64,000 nt of DNA from Candidatus Gottesmanbacteria bacterium RIFCSPHIGHO2_01_FULL_46_14 (GTDB lineage Bacteria > Patescibacteriota > Microgenomatia > UBA10105 > UBA927): assembly GCA_001780895.1 (NCBI GenBank), contig MFJJ01000010.1:3732-67731 (forward strand). The letters run 5' to 3'. The translations under genes were made by a program, and so were the position numbers. Positions 22,223 to 31,247 of the stretch are shown here, piece after piece (the first letter of the stretch is position 1; each line of letters begins with the position of its first letter). A model generated the notes under the pieces. That model had not been told where the DNA came from and ran no database searches. It worked only from the letters and a program-made list of their open reading frames with translations.

Positions 22223-25108
22223 GTGAAAAAGACTTCCGAAGAGCGTATATTAAACCAGGAGCAAAGACAAGCCGTTGAACATGGCGATGGACCGTTGTTG
22301 ATTGTCGCAGGTGCCGGAACAGGAAAGACAACAGTTGTAACTGAACGCATCAAGCATCTTATTACATCTGGAAAAGCTAATCCTCAAGAGATTTTAGGTC
22401 TCACGTTTACGGAAAAGGCTGCCCGCGAAATGGAAGAGCGGGTAGACATTGCTCTTCCGTATGGCACAACGCAAATGTGGATCTCCACGTTTCACTCATT
22501 TTGCGATCGGATTCTTAAAAATGAATCGATTAATATTGGCCTTGATCCGGGATTTACGCTCATGACCGAAGCCGAGACGATTATTTTTTTCCGTAAGAAT
22601 CTCTTCAAATTTGACCTCAAATACTTCCGTCCGCTGGGAAATCCTACCAAGTTTATTGCAGGGATGATACAGCATTTTTCAAGACTCAAGGATGAAGATA
22701 TTAATCCCAAGCAGTATCTAGAATGGGCTAAGACCCAAGTTGGAGAAGAAGGAGAAAGATATCAGGAATTGGCCGATGCTTATCGATCCTATGAAGAAGT
22801 CAAAGTAAAAGAAGGGGTTGCTGATTACTCAGATCTTATTAGTAATACGTTAAAAATATTCAGACTTCGGAAAAATATTCTCAAACGGTATCAAGAGCAA
22901 TTTAAATACATTCTGATCGACGAGTTTCAGGATACGAATTTTGCGCAAAATGAACTCGCTATTCTTCTTGCGGGTCAGCGGAAAAACATTACCGTCGTCG
23001 GAGATGATGATCAGGCAATTTATCGTTGGCGTGGGGCGGCGATAAGTAACATTATTCAGTTCAGGAGTCATTTTCATAAAACGGCAATCGTCGTGCTTAC
23101 GAAAAATTACCGTTCCACAAAAGAAATACTTGACCGATCGTATGCCCTCATTCAATTGAACAATCCTGATCGATTGGAAGTGGTTGAAAAGATAGATAAA
23201 AAATTGGAAAGCATGAGGAGAACAAACGGGCAACCCATAGAGGTTTTATATGAACAACGGGTCGAGAACGAAGCCGATGAAGTGGCAAAATCTATTCAGA
23301 ATTTGAAACTCGAAATGAAAAACGAGTGGAAAAATTATGCGATTTTAGTCAGAGCCAATGTCCATGCAGAGCCATTTGTCAGAGCGCTTTCGCGACTGGG
23401 AATTCCGTATCAATTTTTAGGTCCGGGTCAACTGTTTCGACAGCCGGAAGTAAAAGATCTCATTGCCTATCTTAACGTCCTTGCTAACTATGAAGACAAT
23501 GTTGCTATGTATCGGGTGTTGACGATGGATGATATCGGAATTAGTGATCGTGACGTCGCGGTACTTATTAATTACGCAAAGAAATTCGGAACATCACTTT
23601 TTGAAGCGTGTGAGCAGCTCTCAAGGTCCAGCCACTCTCAAGGCTCGGCCTTAAAGTACCCCAAGGCCGAGCCTTTTATGGGGCTTGCAAATCTGGTAGC
23701 AATGATTACTCGGCACCTGGGACGTATCAAAAAAGAGACGGCCGGACAAATTCTGTATTATTTCCTCCAAGATACCGGACTGTTACAAAAACTTGGAACG
23801 TATAAAACGCCAAGAGACGAGAGGATTGCGACCAATATTGCCAAGTTTTTCAATAAACTTAAAACCTATGAAGCGGAACACGACGACGCAAGTGTGTATG
23901 CGGTTGTTGACTGGATCGATATGGCCATGAAGTTAGGTGAGTCGCCGCTAGCGACCGATACGGATTGGTCCGGCAATAATGCAGTCAACATTCTCACGAT
24001 TCACTCATCCAAGGGACTTGAATTTTCCGTTGTGTATCTGGTTAATCTCGTGTCTCAGAGATTTCCGACGACCCAGCGACGGGAGCAAATTCCGATCCCA
24101 GATGCACTTGTCAAAGAGATTTTGCCAAGTGGAGATTTTCATACAGAAGAAGAACGGCGACTTTTTTATGTAGGGATGACGCGCGCTCGTGATCATTTAT
24201 TTTTCACTGCGGCTAAATACTATGGCGAAGGCAAGCGGGAGAAAAAGATTTCACCCTTCGTCATTGACGCATTAGGAGAATTACCAAGCGTAAAGATACC
24301 AAGTGAACAAAAACAACTCACGCTCCTGGATTGGGAGAAGAAAGAAGAGTCAGCAGTTTCAATAGTCAGGCAACCAATTGATTATGTCTCCTATTCGCAG
24401 CTTGATACTTTTAAAACCTGTCCGCTCCAGTATAAGTATCGCTATATTCTTAAAATTCCGGTGCCACCGTCAGCCGCTCTTACGTTTGGCGACAGCATGC
24501 ATCGGACGATGCGCGCATTTTATGAGCTTGTGCAACAGGGAAATGTCCCTACAAAGGATACACTCCTTCGACTTCTCGACGATCATTGGATTTCATTGGG
24601 ATATGGGCAGCGTTCGTACGAAGAAAAAATGAAAGTGCACGGGAGGGAATTACTTGCAGAATTTTTTGAGAAAGGATATGAACCGGGGAAAATTCCAAAG
24701 AGTCTAGAGGAGCCATTCAGGATAAAAATTACACCGTTTCTTAAGCTCGGCGGGAAAATCGATCGCGTTGATGAACTGCCCGACGGAACTATTGAGATTA
24801 TTGATTACAAAACCGGCCAAGCACCGAAAAACCGCGATGTGAGGGCAGATTCGCAATTAACTGCATACGCACTCGCTGCGACAGACGAGGGAATATACAA
24901 TAAATCTCCCGAACACGTTATTGTTTCGTTTTACTTTTTTGAAGGACAGGAAAAAATTTTTGCTTCGCGAACCCGTGCGCAATTGGCAGAGGCGATACAA
25001 CATATTACCAAAACTGCTGACGAAATCTCGCGAAGTGACTTTAAGCCGACTCCCGGAAAGCATTGTGATTTTTGTGAGTTTCGCCTCATCTGTGAGGCGT
25101 GGCAGTAA
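22223..25108 (+). CDS. UvrD/PcrA-type helicase fused to a RecB-like (PD-(D/E)XK) nuclease
   Basis: 961 residues from a GTG nine bases after TATAAT. Helicase motifs: Q motif LNQEQRQAV, Walker A GAGTGKTTV (~30), DEFQDTNFAQ, GDDDQAIYRWRGA, and VYLVNLVSQRFP. The C-terminal ~220 residues form a Cas4/RecB-type nuclease with YSQLDTFKTCPLQYKYRY, GDSMHRTM, 'E-I-I-D-Y-K-T-G', and a final HCDFCEFRLICEAW; the four Cys probably hold an iron-sulfur cluster. This is the AdnB/AddB-like design for processing DNA ends. A 36-bp hairpin element lies in frame near residue 475. Confidence 0.92.
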   Translation: MKKTSEERILNQEQRQAVEHGDGPLLIVAGAGTGKTTVVTERIKHLITSGKANPQEILGLTFTEKAAREMEERVDIALPYGTTQMWISTFHSFCDRILKNESINIGLDPGFTLMTEAETIIFFRKNLFKFDLKYFRPLGNPTKFIAGMIQHFSRLKDEDINPKQYLEWAKTQVGEEGERYQELADAYRSYEEVKVKEGVADYSDLISNTLKIFRLRKNILKRYQEQFKYILIDEFQDTNFAQNELAILLAGQRKNITVVGDDDQAIYRWRGAAISNIIQFRSHFHKTAIVVLTKNYRSTKEILDRSYALIQLNNPDRLEVVEKIDKKLESMRRTNGQPIEVLYEQRVENEADEVAKSIQNLKLEMKNEWKNYAILVRANVHAEPFVRALSRLGIPYQFLGPGQLFRQPEVKDLIAYLNVLANYEDNVAMYRVLTMDDIGISDRDVAVLINYAKKFGTSLFEACEQLSRSSHSQGSALKYPKAEPFMGLANLVAMITRHLGRIKKETAGQILYYFLQDTGLLQKLGTYKTPRDERIATNIAKFFNKLKTYEAEHDDASVYAVVDWIDMAMKLGESPLATDTDWSGNNAVNILTIHSSKGLEFSVVYLVNLVSQRFPTTQRREQIPIPDALVKEILPSGDFHTEEERRLFYVGMTRARDHLFFTAAKYYGEGKREKKISPFVIDALGELPSVKIPSEQKQLTLLDWEKKEESAVSIVRQPIDYVSYSQLDTFKTCPLQYKYRYILKIPVPPSAALTFGDSMHRTMRAFYELVQQGNVPTKDTLLRLLDDHWISLGYGQRSYEEKMKVHGRELLAEFFEKGYEPGKIPKSLEEPFRIKITPFLKLGGKIDRVDELPDGTIEIIDYKTGQAPKNRDVRADSQLTAYALAATDEGIYNKSPEHVIVSFYFFEGQEKIFASRTRAQLAEAIQHITKTADEISRSDFKPTPGKHCDFCEFRLICEAWQ
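23640..23675. repeat. Hairpin element inside the uvrD-nuclease coding sequence
   Basis: AAGGCTCGGCCTT and its exact complement AAGGCCGAGCCTT are separated by ten bases and followed by TTT. It reads in frame as an S-x-G-S-A-L-K-Y-P-K-A-E-P-F insert. It looks like a terminator or an inserted small palindromic repeat. Confidence 0.7.
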
Positions 25109-25127
25109 TTGGATGTATAATATACCC

Positions 25128-25376
25128 ATGAGTGATAATAATCGGCCATATTTTTTGTGGGATTATGATTTGACCGAAGAGGATATTCGGAGGATTTTGC
25201 GTGGGGAAAACCGTACGGATAGAATTTGGATTCTATCGCGGATTCTGGAAAGCGCACGGTTTGAAGATGTATGGCGATATACGACGCTTTCCGAAGTACG
25301 AGAAATGTTTCCCGTATTAAAACTCAAGCAACCCATCCGACAGGCTTGGGAACACGCGTTACACGTATGGCAATAA
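25128..25376 (+). CDS. Antitoxin-like partner of an AbiEii-type nucleotidyltransferase
   Basis: 82 residues starting six bases after TATAAT (25116-25121), so leaderless. The frame is rich in helix-forming residues: 'L-W-D-Y-D-L-T-E-E-D-I-R-R-I-L' followed by 'W-I-L-S-R-I-L-E-S-A-R-F-E-D-V-W'. This resembles the small DUF6922-type proteins placed before AbiEii toxins. It overlaps the toxin start by ten bases. The antitoxin role is inferred from context. Confidence 0.65.
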   Translation: MSDNNRPYFLWDYDLTEEDIRRILRGENRTDRIWILSRILESARFEDVWRYTTLSEVREMFPVLKLKQPIRQAWEHALHVWQ

Positions 25377-26029
25377 ATTATCATTTACAAGATCAATTTT
25401 TAGACAAGTTTTTCATGAGCCAGTTCGGGCCGGATTTTTATTTGACCGGCGGGACAGCGCTTGCGCGATTTTACTTTCACCATCGAGAAAGCATTGACCT
25501 GGATTTGTTTACCCAGAATAAAAACACAGACTTTGCTGTATTGAATTTGTTCGTGGAAAAAATCGGTTTAGCGATAGGACTCAAGACGGTCAAACAGGTG
25601 GTTACAAATGCGTTTTTGCAGTATATCTTTGAAGATATTTCCGGTGAAGGCCTGAAGGTAGATATTGTCAAAGACATTCCGGTGCATTTCGGAGAGTTTA
25701 AGCAGGAAGGTATGATAAGGGTAGACTCTCTAGAAAATATCGGAACTAATAAAGTATTAGCTATTTTTGGAAGGACAGATCACAAAGATTTCATTGATTT
25801 GTACTATATCCTTCACCAAACACAATTAACTTTTGATTACCTCGTTTCACTTGCTAAACAAAAAGACGTGGGGCTTACGGAGTTTTATCTTGCCAACTCC
25901 ATCGATCAGCTTCAAACCGCTACCCAGATGCCAGCACTCCTCAGGCCATTAGATGTTGACGTATACAAAGCATTTTATAAGCAGATATCAGAAAAGATGC
26001 TCTCGAAGCTTAAACCGGAGGACACGTGA
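25367..26029 (+). CDS. AbiEii/MenT-like nucleotidyltransferase toxin
   Basis: 220 residues. The polymerase-beta-like core is FYLTGGTALARFYFHHRESIDLDLF: G28-G29 then D44 and D46, with a third acid likely in VDIVKD (~103). This is the pattern of the AbiEii/type IV toxin family, which add nucleotides to tRNA or other targets and can guard against phage. The 'K-V-L-A-I-F-G-R-x-D-H-K-D-F-I-D-L-Y' segment (~120-140) is also typical. It is coupled to the preceding small gene. Confidence 0.85.
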   Translation: MAINYHLQDQFLDKFFMSQFGPDFYLTGGTALARFYFHHRESIDLDLFTQNKNTDFAVLNLFVEKIGLAIGLKTVKQVVTNAFLQYIFEDISGEGLKVDIVKDIPVHFGEFKQEGMIRVDSLENIGTNKVLAIFGRTDHKDFIDLYYILHQTQLTFDYLVSLAKQKDVGLTEFYLANSIDQLQTATQMPALLRPLDVDVYKAFYKQISEKMLSKLKPEDT

Positions 26030-26050
26030 TTTTTCTGGTAGGATAGATTT

Positions 26051-27211
26051 ATGGATCAATCGTCACCTCTTCAACCACAGAATGCAGCTCAAGTTCGACC
26101 GGTGAATCCAAAAAGGTCGTTGAGACAATTATGGTGGATGGTTGGAGGATTTGTGGTGTTGTGTGTTGGATTTGTTTCCGGATTCGTGGCCGGAAAAACA
26201 TTGTACGCACCAAAGTCGACTCTATCTCCAGCGCCCATTGCGTATTCCTCTCCTTTTCCTACCCCCGATCCGACGACGGGGTGGAAGACATTTTTGAACG
26301 GAAATTACAAATATGAATTTAAGTATCCCCAAGATTGGCCAGATATCCCTCTCATTGCTTCCAACCAAAAGGATGGTTTTCAATTTGCTGGGCAGACCGT
26401 ATATGCATCTCGAAATTTTCCTAAAGTGCAGCCTCCGCAATTACAGATTGAGGTTTTTAAGAGTGAAAGAGAATTATCTTCTGATGAGCTTGAGGAGAAA
26501 GAGAGTTGTGGATCTCCAGTCTTTACTATCTCCAAAAGGACAGTTGGGGGAGTACCTGCGATAATTGGAAAGAGATTGGCTTCTCGGGATCCAGGAGCGC
26601 CATACTATACTGGACTCCATTACTGCGTACGTGCATATCAAAGCGGGTTTATTTATAGCTTATTGTGGGAAGAAGGCTCTGATAAAGATAGTGGCGTATT
26701 TGATAAAATATTGGGGACGTTTCGGTTTCTCGATACAGTTGTCCCGAGTTCTGTTCCGAATGTAAAAAATATAAAAGTTTTGAAATATAATCTCCAGTCG
26801 GATTGGAAAACAGTACAAGATAAAACTGGGGCGCTTGAAGTAGGATATGATCCGTCGATATCAAAAGTCAGCGAGCCGGCCGTCGAGAATTCTATAAGTA
26901 TTTATAAAACGAATAGAATTCTCGGAAGTTTTATGACCGTGAGACTCTTGCCATACGACGGAGGTTCTCGACATGAGTTTTTATATGTGCAGATTGGTGA
27001 AAAACCGGTGAAAGAGGATTTACTCCCCTCATATCATGAACAGGAGTATACATATACTGGTAGATCGTGTTTATTTCTTATCGGTATAACCATTTCACAA
27101 TTTCCCACCACGTGGGGGATGTGCGATGCGGGAGGAGGCAAGGCCTTTTTGATTACTTCATACGATGATGGCGATTTTGAAAAGACGGCTCAGACAATAC
27201 GGTTGTTGTAG
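26051..27211 (+). CDS. Membrane-anchored secreted protein with PsbP-like repeat
   Basis: 386 residues: a basic, Pro-rich start, one membrane helix (~30-50), a Ser/Pro linker, then two similar outside domains. The first opens with W-K-T-F-L-N-G-N-Y-K-Y-E-F-K-Y-P-x-x-W, a PsbP/DUF1795-like start also found in the gene at 28265. Four or five Cys could form disulfides. Function unknown. A TAGGAT box ends six bases before the ATG. Confidence 0.65.
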   Translation: MDQSSPLQPQNAAQVRPVNPKRSLRQLWWMVGGFVVLCVGFVSGFVAGKTLYAPKSTLSPAPIAYSSPFPTPDPTTGWKTFLNGNYKYEFKYPQDWPDIPLIASNQKDGFQFAGQTVYASRNFPKVQPPQLQIEVFKSERELSSDELEEKESCGSPVFTISKRTVGGVPAIIGKRLASRDPGAPYYTGLHYCVRAYQSGFIYSLLWEEGSDKDSGVFDKILGTFRFLDTVVPSSVPNVKNIKVLKYNLQSDWKTVQDKTGALEVGYDPSISKVSEPAVENSISIYKTNRILGSFMTVRLLPYDGGSRHEFLYVQIGEKPVKEDLLPSYHEQEYTYTGRSCLFLIGITISQFPTTWGMCDAGGGKAFLITSYDDGDFEKTAQTIRLL

Positions 27212-27255
27212 CAAGAAAACGAAGACTGTTTGCCTTACTTGACCACTGTTTGTTT

Positions 27256-27306
27256 CAGAAGTTTTCTTTAAACTTCGTAACCCCCTCCGTTCATGAAATT
27301 GAGCAT
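27256..27306 (-). pseudogene. Decayed fragment of a FemAB-like 3' end
   Basis: On the minus strand, codons Q-F-H-E-R-R-G and, after a one-base shift, T-K-F-K-E-N-F match the C-terminus of the FemAB gene at 29324 (Q-F-H-E-W-K-G-F-T-K-F-K-E-G-F). The DNA of the two places is also similar over about 47 bases. It looks like the remains of a third femAB copy, left in a 197-base gap. Short match, so moderate confidence. Confidence 0.5.
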
Positions 27307-27360
27307 GCGACCATTCCGTCTCAGTATACATGGTGGCTTAGTGGGGAAGCTATTTGGGGA

Positions 27361-27390
27361 TTGACAGAAGTATTTTTATGTGTGTTTAAT
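27361..27390 (+). promoter_or_regulatory. Promoter of the anchored protein gene at 27409
   Basis: TTGACA (27361-27366), 18 bases, TTTAAT (27385-27390). The start codon at 27409 lies 18 bases further on. This decides the start, because the frame is open for 53 codons upstream. Confidence 0.6.
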
Positions 27391-27408
27391 AAAGTAAATA
27401 CAGATAGT

Positions 27409-28242
27409 ATGCCGCAATATCTCATCCACCCCAAACACCCTTTGCGTATCTTTGTCTACATTGTTCTTGTTCTCGGATTTGTTGTAGGCGGATTTTTTAC
27501 ATTTAAAGCCTCTCAAATGTCTACAGAGAGTCGTTCCAAGGCAGCATTGGAATATAAGACCTATGTAAATTGGGAATTTAATGGAACGGACCCAGAGGGT
27601 TGGGTTGGTGAGAATCTCACGAATATAAAAGTTGGCGGCGGGGTTCTAAAGGGTATTGTGGGAGGAGCAAAGACTTATCCCAAGTTGACACATAAAAAGG
27701 TAGCACTCGACCAGGGGAATAAAATGTTTGAGATTTCCATAGCGGTAGCTCCTGCAGTAAAGCCGGAAAGAGGCCCTACTCCCGCAGTAGAACCATATAA
27801 ACTTAATGTGATATATGCGGTATCAACTGACGGATTAAAAAGGAAACAATTAGTGATGAAGGGTAGGCCCAATGGTAAACTTAATAATTTAAAAGCTAAA
27901 TTTCCTGAAATTGGAAAGTTGAACATTGACAATCTTCAGTTGGAATTTGTGAATGTAAAAAGTGATTCTATTATCACAATAGAATCAATAAAGGTAACAG
28001 ACATAGTAGGAACGAAACCAAGTCCAACACCCACCCCACTGCCTGGTTTAGTAAATTGTGAATCGCTTTACAAAGAGAAATCATCTTATTTCAAAGGTTG
28101 TTCAGATAATGGGTATGCACAGGTCTGTTTTAATCAGTTCACGACAGAATATCAAGGATGTAATAAGGCAGGCGAAAATACTTGTACACAAAATAATGTT
28201 AATGCCGCCAGTAATATTCTTTGTGACTCGTCTCCAATGTAG
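27409..28242 (+). CDS. Membrane-anchored extracellular protein with R-S-K-A-A motif
   Basis: 277 residues from MPQYLIHPKHPLRI. A membrane helix (~13-33) is followed by the motif S-R-S-K-A-A (~43-48), shared with other surface proteins of this window. The outside domain starts N-W-E-F-N-G-T-D-P-E-G-W and looks like a beta-sandwich of the kind that binds carbohydrate. A Pro/Thr linker and a Cys-rich tail (six Cys within ~70 residues) end the protein. Function unknown. Confidence 0.65.
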   Translation: MPQYLIHPKHPLRIFVYIVLVLGFVVGGFFTFKASQMSTESRSKAALEYKTYVNWEFNGTDPEGWVGENLTNIKVGGGVLKGIVGGAKTYPKLTHKKVALDQGNKMFEISIAVAPAVKPERGPTPAVEPYKLNVIYAVSTDGLKRKQLVMKGRPNGKLNNLKAKFPEIGKLNIDNLQLEFVNVKSDSIITIESIKVTDIVGTKPSPTPTPLPGLVNCESLYKEKSSYFKGCSDNGYAQVCFNQFTTEYQGCNKAGENTCTQNNVNAASNILCDSSPM

Positions 28243-28264
28243 CCTGGAGTGAATAATTGAATCA

Positions 28265-28918
28265 GTGGATACAGTAATGCCTGTTCAGCCGCCGCCGATG
28301 GTACCGCCTCAAAAATCTTCTTCCCACCCTGCTCTTTTTATCGCTGGTACTACCTTGCTCGCTATAGCCATCAGTTACTTGGGCTACCAAAATTGGCAAC
28401 TCAAACAGCAAGTCAATCGGTTAGACAAACTTGTCCAAGTCGACAACACCCCTCTGTCTTCACCTACCGATTCATCCGACCCCACCGCGAGCCAGGCTCC
28501 GAATGGTGACCTGGCCAACTGGAAAACATATACAAATAATGATCTGAGAGTAAACTTCAAACATCCCAGCGGTTGGGTGATAACTGAAACTAGCATCGGA
28601 GTTGTTTTATTGAAAGATCCTGACATACGCATGGTAATTGGAGCTTGTCCGGGATACTCATTTTCCGTTTCAAAATATGATCCGTATTTAAACTATTCAC
28701 GATTCGATAAGGTGGTTAAATCAGAACTCGATGGCAAATCTACCGAAACTTGGACAAGTAACGACTCAAAGTGTAAAGAAAAGGTTATCTTTATTAACGC
28801 TTTACCCTCCAATGACCTAAAACCCAAATATATAATTTCATTTATATCTAAAAATTCTGACGGCGATAAAATTCTTGACCACATCCTCTCCACCTTCAAG
28901 TTTACGGCAAATGAGTAG
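28265..28918 (+). CDS. Membrane-anchored secreted protein, paralogue of 26051 gene
   Basis: 217 residues from GTG (an ATG at 28277 is an equally good start). Pro-rich N-terminus, one helix (~23-41), short coiled stretch, Ser/Thr linker, then a domain opening with W-K-T-Y-T-N-N-D-L-R-V-N-F-K-H-P-x-x-W, which matches the first outside domain of the gene at 26051. Three Cys. The two genes flank the anchored protein at 27409, suggesting a local surface-protein cluster. Confidence 0.6.
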   Translation: MDTVMPVQPPPMVPPQKSSSHPALFIAGTTLLAIAISYLGYQNWQLKQQVNRLDKLVQVDNTPLSSPTDSSDPTASQAPNGDLANWKTYTNNDLRVNFKHPSGWVITETSIGVVLLKDPDIRMVIGACPGYSFSVSKYDPYLNYSRFDKVVKSELDGKSTETWTSNDSKCKEKVIFINALPSNDLKPKYIISFISKNSDGDKILDHILSTFKFTANE

Positions 28919-28955
28919 GGTAATCGAGTTCTTCTTCATGGTATACTACCCCCGT

Positions 28956-29315
28956 ATGGGTATAACAACAATTTCAGCAACTATTACAAGCCTCGAGAAT
29001 CCGAAAAATAAAGTCAGCGGAAAGTTTATGGTGGATACTGGTGCAGCATATACAGTGCTTCCACAGGCGCTTGTTGACAAACTACACCTGAAGCCGGTCA
29101 AAACGCAAGAATTTACCTTGGCAGACGGCACAACCGTTGCCCGAAGACTTGGTCATGCAATGGTTGAGATTGATGGCGACAGAGCTCCGTCTATAGTCGT
29201 ACTTGGAGAAAGAGATGATTCACCTCTTATCGGAGTAGTGACGCTTGAAAATATGGGACTTATGGTTGATCCCTTTAAAAGGAAACTTCGCCCCATGAGA
29301 CTCATGTTGGCCTAA
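28956..29315 (+). CDS. Retropepsin-like aspartyl protease
   Basis: 119 residues from an ATG eight bases after TATACT. FMVDTGAAYTVLP (~23-35) is the active-site loop D-T-G-A, and 'P-L-I-G-V-V-T-L-E-N-M-G-L-M-V-D' (~90-105) is the second half-signature. The family includes single-domain aspartyl proteases that work as dimers. Unlike the gene at 3913 it has no DUF5678 partner. Substrate unknown. Confidence 0.85.
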   Translation: MGITTISATITSLENPKNKVSGKFMVDTGAAYTVLPQALVDKLHLKPVKTQEFTLADGTTVARRLGHAMVEIDGDRAPSIVVLGERDDSPLIGVVTLENMGLMVDPFKRKLRPMRLMLA

Positions 29316-29323
29316 ATGGTACG

Positions 29324-30124
29324 TTACCCAGCAACAGGGTAATACCGTGGTGTTCCTCCAAATCCTTCTTTAAATTTCGTAAACCCTTTCCATTCATGGA
29401 ACTGTTTAGGGTTTCGTTCATCCCAGACGCCGACAAAGTCAAACTGTTTCATTCCCCGTTTTTTTGATAGTTTCAATGCCTCCCAAACGAGAAGAGTCGG
29501 AGTGAATAATTTTTTTCCTTGGTGGGTGGCTCCTGCGATCCAATAATAGGAGGTATCCTCCCAAAAAATGAGAAGTACACCACCATGTTGTGCAAGAAGA
29601 ATACTTGCATGTTTCTGGGAAAATATTGACCAGAGATCTATTATTCCATAGGTAGTAATACTGCCAAAAAGCCCGGCTGATTTAGATTTAATTGCAATAA
29701 GTTCGTTGATGTTTGCAGATTCTCTTACAATCACCCCATGTTTTTCTGCCCGACGAACAGCCCGTCGTTTTGCTTCGGAAAATCTGTTAAATATTTCATC
29801 TTCGGTAGCTGTTAGATCAACAAGAATAGTTTTTGTCGGCAAAAATGGATTTCCGCCAACGGACGGAATTTTTTTCCTCCACTCGTCAAACGCCGTCTGG
29901 GAAACAACCGCGTCCGGTTCAACGGTAATCCGGCGGATTCGTTTTTCGCGCAATAGTTTATTGAGAGTATCGGGAGATGGAAGTCTGGTTGGCCGCTGTA
30001 GTTTTGCCAATGCCCCATATATGGGAAAGTAGCGGAAGATAATTGTCGATCCGTCTATCTCACTCGTGTGCCAGCCGAGTTTTTCGATATATGAAATATA
30101 CAGTGATGATTGTTGCAGCTCCAT
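29324..30124 (-). CDS. FemAB-family aminoacyl/peptidyl transferase (second copy)
   Basis: 266 residues with the double GNAT-like FemX/FemA fold. Typical points: 'R-R-A-V-R-R-A-E-K-H-G-V' (~130-141), the YYWIAGAT strand (~205), and 'F-D-F-V-G-V-W-D-E-R-N' near the C-terminus. Such enzymes add amino acids from charged tRNA to the peptidoglycan stem peptide and so build cross-bridges. The start codon follows the upstream FemAB stop without a gap. The two copies may add successive residues. Confidence 0.85.
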   Translation of the reverse strand: MELQQSSLYISYIEKLGWHTSEIDGSTIIFRYFPIYGALAKLQRPTRLPSPDTLNKLLREKRIRRITVEPDAVVSQTAFDEWRKKIPSVGGNPFLPTKTILVDLTATEDEIFNRFSEAKRRAVRRAEKHGVIVRESANINELIAIKSKSAGLFGSITTYGIIDLWSIFSQKHASILLAQHGGVLLIFWEDTSYYWIAGATHQGKKLFTPTLLVWEALKLSKKRGMKQFDFVGVWDERNPKQFHEWKGFTKFKEGFGGTPRYYPVAG

Positions 30125-31012
30125 TTATCGCAGCATTTTCAAATATTTCCATCGAATCGTATCGGCGACCGTATAGATTTTGTAGAGAGCGGGTTTAAGG
30201 ATGAGGTCATAGGATCCGACAAATTCAATCAAATTTGGATTGAAACCTTGTTTAAATCGATGAAATCCATACCAAGGATCATTGGGATCGGGGTCGGGAC
30301 CGAGTGCACCCCATAGATCAAATTTTTTATATCCTTCCGATTTTCCCCATCGGGCTATTTCCCAAAGCATAAGGTTTGGCGCCATGACTTCCCGATGATC
30401 TCTTGATGAGGCACCATAGGGGTAATACATCGTATCCTTCCAGCAAAAAATAATCCACGAGGCAAGAATTTGATTTCTATACGTGGCCGTAAACAGTCGG
30501 GCGATATCGGGATGAAAATGTTGCCACATTTGCCGGTAATACAAATCGTTGTGCGCATAAAAGTGCTGGCGTTTAAGCGTTTCATTATTTAAACGCAGAA
30601 ATGGTCCAAGATTTTCTTCTTCGTTGATCGTTACTTTGTGTTTTTGGGCGACGCGAATGTTGTAGCGCGTTTTGGGGTGCATGGCTTTTAGTAGTTCTTC
30701 TTCAGACTTTGTGAGATCTAAGACAAATGTGTATCTGGAAAACAACGGATGGTGGGAGTGTGGTAGCAGCTGATCGCCAGAAGTGACATTGGGTTCGATT
30801 TGAATACAGAGTGCATTTTTTTCGTTCCCCAATGCTTTTAGTTTTTCTATCATCTCTTTTGTTACGCTTGGTCCTTTGGGAAAATAGCCGATGGTCCATG
30901 GAGTGAGAGGAATTTTGTGGAATGTCAGTTGCCAGTTGCCAATGCGGGCCACGTCGATGCCCATGGAGCGACGAAATGCTCCCCATGCCGGTGATTGAAG
31001 TGGGTGTTGCAT
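30125..31012 (-). CDS. FemAB-family aminoacyl/peptidyl transferase
   Basis: 295 residues, a full-length FemX-type protein. It begins LQSPAWGAFRRSMG, has 'K-T-R-Y-N-I-R-V-A-Q-K-H' (~139-150), YYPYGASSRDHREVMAPNLMLWE around 225, and 'K-F-D-L-W-G-A' near 255, all standard FemAB landmarks. It should attach the first amino acid of a peptidoglycan side bridge. It heads a two-gene operon and is divergent from the small membrane protein at 31056. Confidence 0.88.
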   Translation of the reverse strand: MQHPLQSPAWGAFRRSMGIDVARIGNWQLTFHKIPLTPWTIGYFPKGPSVTKEMIEKLKALGNEKNALCIQIEPNVTSGDQLLPHSHHPLFSRYTFVLDLTKSEEELLKAMHPKTRYNIRVAQKHKVTINEEENLGPFLRLNNETLKRQHFYAHNDLYYRQMWQHFHPDIARLFTATYRNQILASWIIFCWKDTMYYPYGASSRDHREVMAPNLMLWEIARWGKSEGYKKFDLWGALGPDPDPNDPWYGFHRFKQGFNPNLIEFVGSYDLILKPALYKIYTVADTIRWKYLKMLR

Positions 31013-31055
31013 ATCCCCTATTATCGTTGGAACTGCCTTGTGTTACAATGGCGCT

Positions 31056-31247
31056 GTGAGTAGGCGTCGTTCTGATACTCCCATCCCTTGGCTTCCTATT
31101 GATAGTCGGTTATTCACTCCTTTCTTGTCGTTTGGCCACGTAAAAGGATGGGCAAGGATTTTTCTCCAAATAGAAATTTTTCTTTCCGTTGTCACTGTCC
31201 TGGGGACAGTACTCTATGGAGTGCTCCTCGTCGTACGCTCTAAATGA
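31056..31247 (+). CDS. Small membrane protein (63 residues)
   Basis: GTG start six bases after TACAAT (31044-31049), leaderless. A basic, Pro-containing head (S-R-R-R-S-D-T-P-I-P-W-L-P) is followed by one hydrophobic helix (~38-58) and R-S-K. It overlaps the convergent helicase by eight bases. Unknown function. Confidence 0.55.
   Translation: MSRRRSDTPIPWLPIDSRLFTPFLSFGHVKGWARIFLQIEIFLSVVTVLGTVLYGVLLVVRSK

Noticed and set aside
24921..25127. Longer start for the AbiEii partner gene
   Set aside because: The frame runs back into the helicase-nuclease gene; TATAAT six bases before 25128 fixes the start.
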